DNA of 64,000 nt, taken from Eriocheir sinensis (Eukaryota; Arthropoda; Malacostraca; Decapoda; Varunidae). Made by a program: the position numbers and the translations under genes. The notes under the pieces were generated by a model. That model saw nothing but the letters and a program-made list of their open reading frames with translations. It did not search any database and was not told the DNA's origin. Shown here piece after piece: positions 1 to 16,082 of the stretch. The stretch is from assembly GCF_024679095.1 (NCBI RefSeq), contig NW_026112153.1, positions 437,501-501,500 on the forward strand, written 5' to 3'. Positions within the stretch are counted from its first letter, which is position 1. Each line of letters begins with the position of its first letter.

Positions 1-950
<950 letters not shown>

Positions 951-960
<10 letters not shown>

Positions 961-975
961 AAAATACACATATAA
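951..975. other. Orientation switch, block 1 to 2
   Basis: TTATATGTAT (951-960) faces ATACACATATAA (964-975), a 10-bp inverted repeat with a two-base bulge around AAA. The T-rich strand moves from plus to minus here. Confidence 0.8.
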
Positions 976-1305
976 TTAAGTAAATACGTATAAAAATATA
1001 CATAAAATAAGCTAGATTTGAATTGAAATATATATACAAAATACATAAATTAATGTAAATTTGTATCAAAATACTTATACAAATACACATATAATAACGT
1101 AAATTTGTATAAAAATATATAAACAAAATACACATTAAATAATATAAATACGTATAAAAAATATGTTCAAAATGCACAAATAATCATGTAATTCGTATCA
1201 AAATAAATAGACAAAATACCAATAAAATAATGTAAATTTGTATGAGAAAACATATACAAAATACACATAAATAACGCAAATTTCAATAAAAATATATATA
1301 ATATA
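961..1305 (-). repeat. 45-bp AT-rich satellite, block 2 (inverted, short)
   Basis: About seven monomers in the opposite orientation (A-rich on plus, e.g. AAAATACACATA and TTTGTATCAAAATA). This is the shortest orientation block in the window. Its order of types, read on the minus strand, matches the stretch at 43650-43950: the short TATGTTTTCTCATACAAAT-type unit, the TTTTGATACGAAT unit, then the unit with head TTTAGCTTATTTT. It is therefore an inverted piece of the same higher-order structure and not new sequence. Confidence 0.9.
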
Positions 1306-1314
1306 ATATATTTT
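1289..1314. other. Orientation switch, block 2 to 3
   Basis: AAAATATAT (1289-1297) faces ATATATTTT (1306-1314). The satellite returns to the plus orientation. Arms this short can arise by chance in such AT-rich DNA. Confidence 0.7.
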
Positions 1315-4300
1315 ATACATATTTAAAATATTTAATGTATATTTTGTATATATATTTTATCCAAATTTTCGTTATTTTATGTGTATTTGCTTATATATTT
1401 TCATACAAATTTACATTATTTTATGTGAGTTCTGTATATGTATTTCTACACAAATTTAACTTATTGTATGTGTATTTTGCATATCTATTTTCAAACAAAT
1501 TTAAATAGTTTTTGTGTATTTTGGTATATATTTTTATTCAAATTTTAGTTATTTTATTTGTATTTTGTATATATATTTTCCTACAAATATACATTCTTTT
1601 ATTGGAATTTTGTGTATTTATTTTTTTACGAATTTACATTATTTTATGTATATTTTGTATATATATTTTTCTACGTATTTAAATTATTTTATGTGTATTT
1701 TATATATACATTTTCATAAAAATTTACGTTATTTTATTGTGTGTATTCGTATATATTTTGATACAAATTTTATACAAATTCATGTTATTTTATGTGTTTG
1801 TATATATATTTTCATACAAATTTAAATTATTTTATGTGTATTTTTACATATATTTCATTACAAATTTACCTTATTTTATGTTTATTTTGTATATTTATTT
1901 TATTCAATTTTAAATTATTTAATGTGTATATTTGTATTTGTATTTAGGTTATTTTTGTGTGTTTTCTATATATATTTTCATCCAAAACTATATTATTTTA
2001 TTGGTATTTTCTTAATTTAACTCGATACGAGTTTAGATTATTTCATAGGTATTTTGTATACATATTTTTATAGTCATGTACATTATCTAATGTGTGTTTT
2101 GTATATATTTTTTTATGCAAATTAATTTTATGTGCATTTTTGTACATATATTTTTATAGAAATTTGCATTATTTTATGTGTATTTTGTATGTTTTCTTAT
2201 ACAAATTTACATTATTTAATTAGTTTTTTGTTTATTTATTTTGATACGAATGACATGATTATTTGTGTATTTTGTACATATTTTTTCATACGTATTTACA
2301 TTACTAAATGTGTATTTTGATTATATATTTTTATACAAATTTACATTATTATGTGTATTTGTTAAAAATATTTTGAAACAAATTTACTTTATTTTATGTA
2401 TTTTGTATATATATTTCAATTCAAATTTAGCTTATTTTGTGTGTATTTTGTATATCTATTTTCATACAAATTTAATTACTTTTGTGTATATTTGTATATA
2501 GTTTTATACAAATTTACGTTATTTTATGTGCATTTTGTATATTTATATTTATACAAATACACATTCTTTTATTGGTATTCTGTTTATTTATATTTATACG
2601 AATATACATTATTTTATGTGTATTTTGTATACATTTTCTATTCGTATTTACTTAATTTTATGTGTATTTTGTATATATATTTTTATAGAAATCTACGTTA
2701 TTTTATGTGTATTCGTATATATATTTTGAAACAAATTTACATTGTTTTATATGTATTTTGCATATATATTTCAATACAAATTTACCTTATTGTATGTGCA
2801 TTTTGTATATATATTTTAATACAAATTCAAATATTTTATGTGTATTTTCGTATATATAATTTTATAAAAATGCGTTATTTTATAAGTATTTTGCATCTTA
2901 GTTTTCATACAAATTTACATTATTTTATTAATATTCTGTGTATATATTTTGATACGATTTTACATTATACTATTTGTGTTTTTAAATATTTTTTATACAT
3001 ATTTACATTATTTAATGTGTATTTTTCATATATATTTTATAAAAATTTACGTTATTTTAAATGTATTTGTTTATATATTTTTATTCAAATTTATGTTATT
3101 TTAAGTGTATTTTGTATATGTATTTCAATACAAATCTACCTAATTTTATATGTATTTTGTATATTTATTTTCATACAAATTTAAATTATTTTTGTGTATT
3201 TTTGTATATAGTTTTTATACAAATTTAGGTTATTTTATGTGTATTTTGTATATCTATTTTCATACAAATACACATTCTTTTATTGATATTTTGTTTATTT
3301 ATTTTGACGCGAATTTACATTATTTAATGTTTTGTACAAATGAATAGACCATTTATTATTATTATTATTATTTTATTGCTATTTTGTTTATTTATTTTGA
3401 TATTACATTATTATATGTATTTTGTACATATTTTTATACGTATTTACTTCATTTTATGTGTTTTTTGTATATATATTTTCATAGAAATCTACGTTATTTT
3501 ATGTGTATTCATATATATATTTTGAAACAAATTTACATTGTTTTGTATGTATTTTGCATTTATATCAATATAAATTTACCTTATTGTATGTGCATTTTGT
3601 ATATTTATTTCAATACAAATTTAAATATTTTATGTGTATTTTCGTATATATATTTTTATAAAAAATGCGCTATTTTATGGGTATTTTGCATCTTTATTTT
3701 CATACAAATTTATATTATTTTATTAATATTCTGTGTATTTATTTTGATACGATTTTACATTATTCTATTTGTTTTTTTAAATATTTTTTTATACATATTT
3801 ACATTATTTAATGTGTATCTTGCAAATATGTTTTATACAAATTTACGTTATTTTATGTGTATTTGTTTATATATTTTCATACAAATTTACGTTATTTTAT
3901 GTGTATTTTGTTTATGTATTTCAATACAAATTTGCTTAATTTTATTTGTATTTTGCATATCTATCTTCAAACAAATTTAAATTATTTTTGTGTATTTTTG
4001 TATATATTTTTATACAAATTTTATTTATTTTATTTGTATTTTGTATATATATTTTCCTACAAATATGCATTCTTTTATTGGAATTTTGTTTATTTATTTT
4101 GATAAGAAATTACATTATTTTATGTGTGTTTTGTATATATATTTTTCTACGTATATAAATTATTTAATGTGTATTTTGTATATACATTTTCATAAAAATT
4201 TACGTTATTTTATTGTGAGTATTCGTAATATTTTGATACAAATTTTATACAAATTCATGTTATTTTATGTGTATTTGTATATATATTTTCAAACAAATTT

Positions 4301-6047
4301 ATATTATTTTATGTGTATTTTTACATATATTTCATTACAAATTTACCTTATTTTATGATTATTTTCTATATTTATTTCATTCAATTTTAAATTATTTCAT
4401 GTGTATATTTGTATTTTTATTTAGGTTATTTTATGTGTATTTTCTATATATATTCTCATCCATAAAATGCGTTATTTTATGGGTATTTTGCTTCTTTATT
4501 TTCATACATATTTACATTATTTTATTAAAACTCTGTGTATTTATTTTGATACGATTTTACATTATTGTAGTTGTGTTTTGTATATATTTTTTTATACATA
4601 TTTACATTATTTAATGTGTATTTTGTATATATATTTTATACCAATTTACGTTATTTTAAGTGTATTTGTTTATGTATTTTCATTCAAATTTATATTATTT
4701 TATGTGTATTTTGTATATTTATTTTCATACAAATTTAAATTATTTATTTTTATTTTTGTATATAGTTTTATACAAATTTAGGTTATTTTCTGTGTATTTT
4801 GTATATCTATTTTCATAGAAATACATATTCTTTTATTGATATTTTGTTTTTTTTATTTTGACGCGAATTTATATTATTTTATATATATTTTATGTATATA
4901 TATTTTTATACGTATTTACATCACTTCATGTGTATTTTGTATATATATTTCTATAGAAATTTACATTATTTTATTGATATTTTGTGTATTTATTTTGATA
5001 CGATTTTACATTATTCTCTGTGTTTTTTGTATATATATTTTATACAAATGTACGTTATTTTAGGTGTATTTATGTTCATTTCATACAAATTTACATTATT
5101 TTATGTGTATTTTGTACATGTATTTAAATACAAATTTAACTAATTATATGTGTATTTTGTATATCTATTTTTATACAAATTGAAATTATATATATATATA
5201 TTTTTTTTTTATATGTTTTCATGTAAATTTTCTTTATTTTATGTGTATTTTGTATATTTATTTTCCTACAAATTTACGTTCTTTTATCGGAATTTTGTTT
5301 ATTTATTCTGATACGAATTTACATTATTTGAGGTATATTTGATGTATATATTTTTATACTTATTTACATCATTTTATATGTATTTTGTATGTATATTTTC
5401 ATAGAAATTTACTCTATTTTATGTGAATTTTGCATATCTATTTCAATACAAATTTACTTTATTATATGTGCATTTTGTATATTTATTATAATACAAATTA
5501 AATTATTATATGTGTATTTTTGTAAATATTTTTTTTTGCAAATATGCGTTATTATATGGGTATTTTGCATCTTTATTTTCATAGAAATTTACATTATTTT
5601 ATTGATATTGTGTTTATTTATTTTGATACGATTTAACTTTATTCTATGTGTGTTTTGTATATATATATTTTTTTATACATATTTACATTATGTAATGTTT
5701 ATTTTGTATATATATTTTATCCAAATTTAAGTTATGTGTATATGTTTATATATTTTCGTACAAATTTACATTATTTTATGGGTATTTTGTATATGTATTT
5801 AAATACCAATTTGCCTAATTTTATGTGTATTTTGCATATCTATTTTCAAACAAATTTAATTTTTTTTTCGTATTTTTGTATATATTTTTATAAAAAAAAA
5901 TAGTTATTTTATTTGTATTTTGTAGATATATTTTCCTACAAATATAAATTCTTTTATTGAAATTTTGTTTATTTAATTTGATACGAATTTACATTATTTA
6001 ATGTGTATTTTGTATACATATTTTTATACGCATTTACATTATTTAAT
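1306..6047 (+). repeat. 45-bp AT-rich satellite, block 3 (T-rich strand on plus)
   Basis: Continuous monomers in the T-rich orientation with no (AT)n tract longer than about 25 bp. The marker unit with CTCGATACGA lies at 2021-2030, and GACGCGAA-tailed units lie near 3305 and 4860, 1.55 kb apart. A short non-array interruption with an ATT-triplet run sits at about 3326-3371. Near 5179-5210 an AT run passes into a run of ten T. All open frames here, including the 262-codon one at 2396-3184, encode only the 15-residue repeat peptide, and I do not call them genes. Confidence 0.93.
3352..3371. repeat. (ATT)n short triplet run
   Basis: A run of about seven TTA or ATT triplets directly after a short piece (about 3331-3350, containing GAATAGACC) that does not match any monomer. 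It is the only triplet microsatellite noticed in the window. Confidence 0.8.
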
Positions 6048-6055
6048 AAAAATAA
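6039..6055. other. Orientation switch, block 3 to 4
   Basis: A plus-orientation TTTACATTATTTAAT head runs directly into minus-orientation AAAATAAATCAACAAAATTCC. Only 6-bp arms (TTATTT and AAATAA) are present, so no strong palindrome is seen. Confidence 0.75.
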
Positions 6056-6093
6056 ATCAACAAAATTCCAATATAAGAATGTATATTTGTAGG

Positions 6094-6257
<164 letters not shown>

Positions 6258-6516
6258 CAAATATATAAAATAACAAATAAATATGTAAATTTGTATGAAA
6301 TATATACAAAATACACATAAAATAAATTAAATTTGTATGAAAATATATATAAAAATTACACAAAATAATGTAAATATTTGTATAAAATATATATACAAAT
6401 ACACATAAAATAATGTAAATTTGTATAAAATATATATACAAAAAACAAATAAATATTATAAAATCATATCAAAATAAATAATACAAAATAATATGAAAAA
6501 ATATGTAAATTTGTAT

Positions 6517-6519
<3 letters not shown>

Positions 6520-6602
<83 letters not shown>
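6520..6602. repeat. (AT)n microsatellite, 83 bp
   Basis: Pure AT dinucleotides following TTTGTATAAAA and followed by AAATACAC, in phase with the core of a minus-orientation monomer. Confidence 0.97.
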
Positions 6603-6607
<5 letters not shown>

Positions 6608-8424
6608 CACAAGATATACAAAAATACAAAAAAATTAATTAAATTTGTATGAAAATAGATATACAAAATACACATAAAATAAGCTAAATTTGAATTGAAA
6701 TATATATACAAAATATATAAAATAATGTAAATTTTTTTCAAAATTTTTATACAAATACACATATAATAACGTAAATTTGTGTAAAAATATATAAACAAAA
6801 TACTCATTAAATACTTTAAATACGTTTAAAAAATATGTACATAATACAAATATAATAATGTAATTCGTATCAAAATAAATAAACAAAATACCAATAAATT
6901 AATGTAAATTTGTATGAGAAAATGTATACAAAATACACATAAAATAACGCAAATTTCTATAAAAATATATGTACAAAAATGCACGTAAAGTAAAGTAAAT
7001 TTGTATAAAAATATATATGCAAAATACACATTAAATAATGAAAATGCGTATAAAAATATGTATACAAAATACCTATGAAATAATTTAAATTCGTATCGAA
7101 TTAAATTAACAAAATACCAATAAAATAATGTAATTATGGATAAAAATATATATAGAAAATACTCATAAAATAACCTAAATACAAATACAAATATACACAT
7201 AAAATAATTTAAAATTAAGTGAAATAAATATACAAAATAAATATAAAATAGGGTAAATCTGTAATGAAATATATGTACAAAATACACATAAAATAATGTC
7301 AATTTGTATGAAAATATATATACAAATACACATAAAATAACATGAATTTGTATAAAAAATATATGTTCCAAATAAACATTAAATAATTTAAATGCGTATA
7401 AAAATATATATACAAAATACATATAAAATAATGTAAATTCGTATGAAAATAAATCAACAAAATACCAATTAAATAATATATATTTGAATGAAAATAAATT
7501 TACAAAATACGCATAACATAACTAAAAAAAAAAATATATATATATAAAAAAATACCCAGAAATAATTTGAATTTGTACGAAAATAGATATACAAAATACA
7601 TATAAAACTAGGTAAATTTCTTTTGAAATATATATGCAAAATACCCATAAAATATTGTAAATTTGTGTCAAAATATATAAACAAATACACATAATATAAA
7701 GTAAATTTTTATAAAAAATATATACAAAATACACATTAAATAATGGAAAAATGTATCAAAATTATATACAAAATACACATAGAATAATATAAAATCGTAT
7801 CAATATAAATGAGCAGAATATCAATAAAATAATTAAAATTTTCTTTGAAAAAAAAGATGGAAAATACCCATAAAATAACGGATATTTGTATAAAAATATA
7901 TATACCAAAATACACATAAAATAATTAAATTTGTATTAAAATAAATATGCAAAATGGACGTACAATAAGATAAATTTGTATTGAAATAGATATGCAAAAA
8001 ACACATCAAATAATGTAGATTTGTATTAGAATATATATACGAAAACACATAAAATAAAGTAAATTTCTATGAAAATATATATACAAAATACACATAAAAT
8101 TATGTAAATACGTATAAAAATATATATACAAAATACACCTAAAATAATTTAAACTCGTCTCAAATTCAATTAACTAAATTTCAATAAAAGAATGTATATA
8201 TGTTGGAAAATAAATATACAAAATAATATATAAAATAACTAAAATTTGTATTAAAATAAATACAGAAATACACGAAAATAATTTCAATTTCTACGGAAAT
8301 AGATATACAAAATACACATAAAATTTGGTAAATTTGTATTGAAATACATATACAAAATACACGTAAAATAATGTAAATTTGTATGAAAATATATAAACAT
8401 TTAGACATAAAGTAACATATATTT

Positions 8425-8429
<5 letters not shown>

Positions 8430-8519
<90 letters not shown>
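8430..8519. repeat. (AT)n microsatellite, 90 bp
   Basis: Pure AT tract followed by TTTTATAATATATATATAG. The shorter AT stretch after it suggests that one tract was split, or that two cores expanded. Confidence 0.95.
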
Positions 8520-8522
<3 letters not shown>

Positions 8523-10515
8523 TATAATATATATATAGAAGATGCACATTCAATAATGTAAATATGTAACATAAAATAAGTACAAAATACACATAGAATA
8601 ATGTAAAATCGTATCAAAATAAATTCACAGAATATCATTAAAATAATGCAAATATGTATGAAAATAAAGATGCAAAATACCCATAATAAAAGCATATGTT
8701 TATAAATATGTATACAAAAACACACATCAAATAATTAAATTTGTATTAAAATAAATATACAAAATGCACATACAATATGGTAGATTTGTATTGAAATAGA
8801 TATGCAAAACACACATAAAACAATGTAAATTTATTTCAAAATATATATACGAATACACATAAAAAAACGTAAATTTCTATAAAATATATATAAAAAATAC
8901 ATACAAAAATACACAAAAATAATTTAAATTTGTATGAAAATAAATATACAAAATACAAGATTAGATTAGAATATTGAAATGAAATACATATATACACAAA
9001 ATACATAAAATAATAATGATAATATATATAAATAAATACAACAAATAATAAATAAATTTGTATAAAACATATATAAAATATATATAAAATATAATGCAAT
9101 AATGCAAAAAAATACAAAAAAAAACACAAATAGAATAGTGTAAAATCGTATCAAAATAAATAAGAAGAATATTAATAAAATAATGTTAATTTGTATGAAA
9201 ATAAAGATGCAAAATACCCGTAAAATAACGCACTTTTTATAAACTATATATATACCAAAATAAACATAAAATATTTAAATTTGTATTAAAATAAATATAA
9301 AAATGCACATTCATTAAGGTAAATTTGTATTTAAATAGATATGCAAAATACATATAAAACAATGTAAATTTGTTTCAAAATATATATTCGAATACACAAA
9401 ATAACGTAGATTTCTATAAAAATATATATACAAAATACACATAAAATGAAGTAAATACGTATAAAAAATGTATACAAAATACACATAAAATAATGTAAAT
9501 TGGTATTAAAATAGATAAACAAAATACCAATAAAAGAATGTGTATTTGTATAAATAAAAATATACAAAATACACATAAAATAACGTAATTTTTTTATAAA
9601 ACTTTATTCAAAAATACACAAAAGTAATTAAATTTGTATGAAAATAGATATACAAAATACACTTAAAATAAGCTAAATTGAAATATATATACAAAATACA
9701 TAAAATAATGTATATTTGTATCAAACTATTTATACAAATACGCATATAATAACGTAAATTTGTATAAAAATATATAAACAAAATATCAATAAATTAATGT
9801 AAATTTGTATGAGAAAACATATACAAAATACACATAAAAGAACGGAAAGTTCTATACAAATATATGTACAAAAATGCACATAAAATAAAGTAAATTTGCA
9901 TAAAAATATATACAAAACACACATTAAATAATGTAAATGCGTATAAAAATATGTATGCAAAATACTTATGAAATAATCTAAATTCTTATCGAATTAAATT
10001 AACAAAATACCAATAAAATAATGTAATTTTTGGATGAAAATATAAAGAAAATACACATAAAATAACCTAAATACAAATATAAATATACACATAAAATAAA
10101 TTAATATTAAATGAAATAAATATACAAAATAAACATAAAATAAGGTAAATTTGTAATGAAATATATGTACAAAATACACATAAAATAATGTAAATTTTTA
10201 TGAAAATATATATTCAAATGCACGTAAAATACCATGAATTTGTATAAAAATATATATTCAAAATAAATATTAAATAATGAAAATGCGTATAAAAATATAT
10301 ATACAAAGTACATATAATATAATGTAAATTCGTATCAAAATAAATCAACAAAATACCAATAAAATAATATATATTTGAATGAAAATAAATTTACAAAATA
10401 CACATAACATAACTAAAATTTGTATTAATATATATACAAAAATACATAGAAATAATTTGAATATGTATGAAAATAGATATACAAAATTCACATAAAAATA
10501 GGTAAATTTCTTTTG

Positions 10516-10631
<116 letters not shown>

Positions 10632-11512
10632 AAAAAAATATATACAAAACACAAATAGAGTAATGTAAAATTGTATCAAAATAAATACACAGAATGTTAA
10701 TAAAATAATGTAAACTTGTATGAAAATTAAGATGCAAAATACCCATAAAATAACGCATTTTTTATAAAAATATATATACGCATAAAATAATTGAATTTGC
10801 ATTAAAATAAATACACAAAATGCACAAAGAATTAGGTAAATCTGTATTGAAATAGATATGCAAAATATATATAAACAATGTAAATTTGTTTCAAAACATA
10901 TATACGAATACACATAAAATAAGGTAGATTTCTATAAAAATATATATACAAATTACACATAAAATTAAGTAAATACGTATAAAAAAATGTATACAAAATA
11001 CACATAAAATAACGTAAAATCGTAGAAAAATTTATAAACAAAATACCAATAAAAGAATGTGTATTTGTATATATATAAATATACAAAATACACATTAAAT
11101 AACGTAAATTTGTATAAAACTATACACAAAAATACACATAAGTAATTAAATTTGGATGAAAATAGATATACAAAATACACATAAAATAAGCTAAATTTGA
11201 ATTGAAATATATATACAAAGTACATAATATAATGAAAATTTGTATAAAAATATTTATAAAAATACACATATAATAAAGTACATTTGTATAAAAATATATA
11301 AACAAAATACTCATTAAATAATGTAAATACGTATAAAAAATATGTACAAAATGCACATATAATAATGTAACTCGTCTCAAAATAAATAAACAAAAAACCA
11401 ATAAAATAATGTAAATTTTATGAAAAAACATATACAAAATAACACATAAAATAACGCAAATTTCTATAAAAATATGTGTACAAAAATATACATAAAATAA
11501 AGTAAATTTGCA

Positions 11513-11715
<203 letters not shown>

Positions 11716-14700
11716 ATACCAATATAAATAATGGAATATTTGGATTAAAATATATATAGAAAATACACATAAAATAACCTAAATACAAATACAAATATAC
11801 ACATAAAATAATTTAAAATTGAATGAAATAAATATACAAAATAAACATAAAATAAGGTAAATTTCTAATGAAATATATGTACAAAATACACATAAAATAA
11901 TTTAAAATTGAATGAAATAAATATACAAATACACATAAAATAACCTGAATTAGTATAAAAATATATATTCAAAATAAACATTAAATAATGTATAAAAATA
12001 TATATACAAAGTACATATAAAATAATGTAAATTGGTATCAAAATAAATCCACAAAATACCAATAATATTAATAGTATATATTTGAATGAAAATAAATTTA
12101 CAAAATACATATAACATAAGTAAAATTTGTATTAAAATATATACAAATATACTCATAAATAATTTGAATTTGTATGAAAATAGATATACTAAATACACAT
12201 AAAACTAGGTAAGTTTCTTTTGAAATCTATATACAAAATACCCATTAGATATTGTAAATTTGTCTCAACATATATCAATAAAAACACGTAAGGTAACGTA
12301 AATTTGTATAAAATATATATACAAAATACACATTAAATTAAGGAAAAATGTATAAAAAAATATATACAAAATATACATAGTATAATGTTAAATCGTATCA
12401 AAATAAATGAACAGAATATAAAAAAAATAACGTAAATTTCTATGAAAATAAAGATGCAAAATTCCCATAAAATAACGCACATTTGTATAATTTGTATTAA
12501 AATATATATGCAAAATGCACATACAATAAGGTAAATTTGTATGGAAATAGATATGCAAAATACATATAAAACAATGCAAATTTGCTTCAAAATATATATA
12601 CGAATACTTATAAAATAACGTAGATTTCTATGAAAATATATATACAAAATACACATAAAATGAAGTAAATACGTATAAAATGTATACAAAATTCATATGA
12701 AATAATGTAAACTCGTATCAAAATAAAGAAACAAAATACTAATAAAATAATGTGTATTTGAATAAATATAAATATACAAAATACACATAAAATAACGTAA
12801 ATTTATATAAAACTATATACAAAAATACACAAAAGTAATTAAATTTGTATGAAAATAGATAAACAAAATCCACATAAAATAAGCTAAATTTGAATTGAAA
12901 TATATATATAAAATACATAAAACAATGTAAATTTGTATCAAAATATTTATACAAATACACATATAACAACGAAAATTTGTATAAAAATATATAAACAAAA
13001 TACACATTAAATAATGTAAATACGTATAAAAAATATTTTCAAAGTACACATATAATCAATTTTTTTTTAATCATGTAATTCGTATCAAAATAAATGAACA
13101 AAATACCAATAAAATAATGAAAATTTGTATGAGAAAACATATACAAAATACTCATAAAATAACGCAAATGTCTATAAAAATATATGTACAAAAAAGCTTA
13201 TAAAATAAAGTAAATTTGCATAAAAAATATATATACAAAACACACATTAGATAATGTAAACGAGTAAAATAATATGTATACAAAATACCTATGAAAAAAT
13301 CTAAATTCGTATCGAATTAAATTAAGACAATACCAATAAAATAATGTAATTTTGGATGAAAATATATATAGAAAATACACATAAAATTACATAAATACAA
13401 ATACAAATATACACATAAAAGAATTTAAGATTGAATGAAATAAATATACAAAATAATCATAAAATAAGGTAAATTTGTAATTAAAAATATGTAAAAATAC
13501 ACATAAAATAATATAAATTTGTATGAAAATATATATACAAATATACATATAATAACATGAATTTGTATAAAATTTGTATCAAAATAAATACGAATACACA
13601 CAATAAAATAATGTAAATTTTTATTAAAATATATATACAAAATACACATAAATAATGTAAATACGTAGAAAAATATATATACAAAATACACATAAAATAA
13701 TGTGAAGTCGTATCAAAATAAATAAACAAAAATACAATAAAAGAATGTATATTTGTAGGAAAATAAATATACAAAATACAAATAAAATAACTAAAATTTG
13801 TATAAAAATATATACAAAAATACACATAAATAATTTAAATTTGTTTGAAAATAGATATGCAAAATACACATAAAATTAGGCAAATTTGTACTGAAATACA
13901 TATACAAAACACACATAAATAATGTAAATGTGTATGAAAATATATAAACAAATACACATATAATAACGTAAATTTGGATAAAATATATATACAAAATATA
14001 CATTAAATAATGTATATATGTATAAAAATATATATACAAAATACACATAAAATAATTTTAAATCGTATCAAATTAAAGAAACAGAATATCAATAAAATAA
14101 TGTAAATTTGAATGAAAATAAAGATGCAAAATACCCATATAATAACGCATATTTGCATATAAAATATATATACAAAAATACACATGAAATAATTAAATTT
14201 GTATTTAAATAAATATACAAAATGCACATACAATAAAGTAAAATTGAATTAAAATAGATATGCAAAACACACATCAATAAAGTAAATTTGTATCAAAATA
14301 TATATACGAATACACATAAAATAGAGTAAATTTCTATGAAAATATACATACAAAATAATTATAAAATTATGTAAATAGAATAAAAATATATTTACTAAAA
14401 ACACCTAAGATAATGTAAATTCGTATCAAAATAAATAAACAAAATTCCGATAAAAGAACGTATTTTTGTAGGAAAATAAATATACAAAATACACATAAAA
14501 TAACGAAAATTTGTATAAAAATATATACAAAAAAAAATCAATTTGTATGAAAATAGATATACAAAATACACATATAACTAGTTAAATTTGTCTTTTAATA
14601 CATGTACAAAATACACAAAATAATGTAAATTTGTATAAAATGAAAACAAATACACATAAAATAACGTACATTTCTTTAAAATATATATACAAAATACACA

Positions 14701-15968
14701 TAGAATAATGTAAAATCGTATCAAAATAAATACACAAAATATCAATAAAATAATGTAGATTTGTATGAAAATAAAGATGCAAAATACCCATCAAATAAAG
14801 CATATTTTCATAAAAATACATATAAAAAATACACATTCAAGAATTAGATTTGTATTAAAACTAATATACAAAATGCACATACAATAAAGTAAATTTTTAT
14901 TAAAAAAATATGCAAAATACACATAAAACAATGTAAATTTGTTTCAAAATATAAATACCAATACACATAAAACAACGTAGATTTCTATAGAAATATATAT
15001 ACAAAATACACTTGAGATGCAGTAAATAAGTATAAAAATATATATACAAAAGAGACATTATATAATGTAAACTCGTGTCAAAATAAATAAACAAAATATC
15101 AAAAAAAGAATGTGTATTTGTATGAAAATAGATATACAAAATACACATAAAATAATGTAAATTTGTATAAAACTATATACAAAAATACAAAAAAAATAAT
15201 TTAAATTTGTTTGAAAATAAATATACAAAATACATATGAAATTAGGTAAATTTATATTGAAATACATATACAAAATACACATAAAATAATATAAATTTCA
15301 ATAAAAATACATAAACAAATACACTTAAAAAAACGTAAATTTGTATAAAATATATATACAAAATACACATGTAATAATGTATAAAAAAATATATATACAA
15401 AACTCAAATAGAATAATGTAAAATCGTATCAAAATAAATACACAGAATATTAATATAATAATGTAAATTTGTATGAAAATAAAGAAGCAAAATACCCATA
15501 AAATAACGCATTTTTTTATAAAAATATATATACCAAAATACACATAATTTTTTTTAATTTGTAATAAAATAAATATACAAAATGCACATACATTAATTTA
15601 AATTTAAATTGAAATAGATATGCATAATACATATAAAACAATGTGAATTTGTTTCAAAATATATATACGAATACACATAAAATAACGCAGATTTCTATAA
15701 AAATATATATACAAAATACATATAAAATGAAGTAAATACGAAAAAAAAATGTATACAACATACACATAAAATAATGTAAAATCGTATCAAAATAAATAAT
15801 CAAAATACCAATTAAAGAATGTGTATTTGTATAAATATAAATATTCAAAATACACATAAAATAACGCTAATTAATAAAAAAAACTATATACAAAAAAACA
15901 CAAAAGTAGTTAAATTTGTATGAAAATAGATATACAAAATACACATAAAATAAGCTAGTTTTGAATTG

Positions 15969-16082
<114 letters not shown>

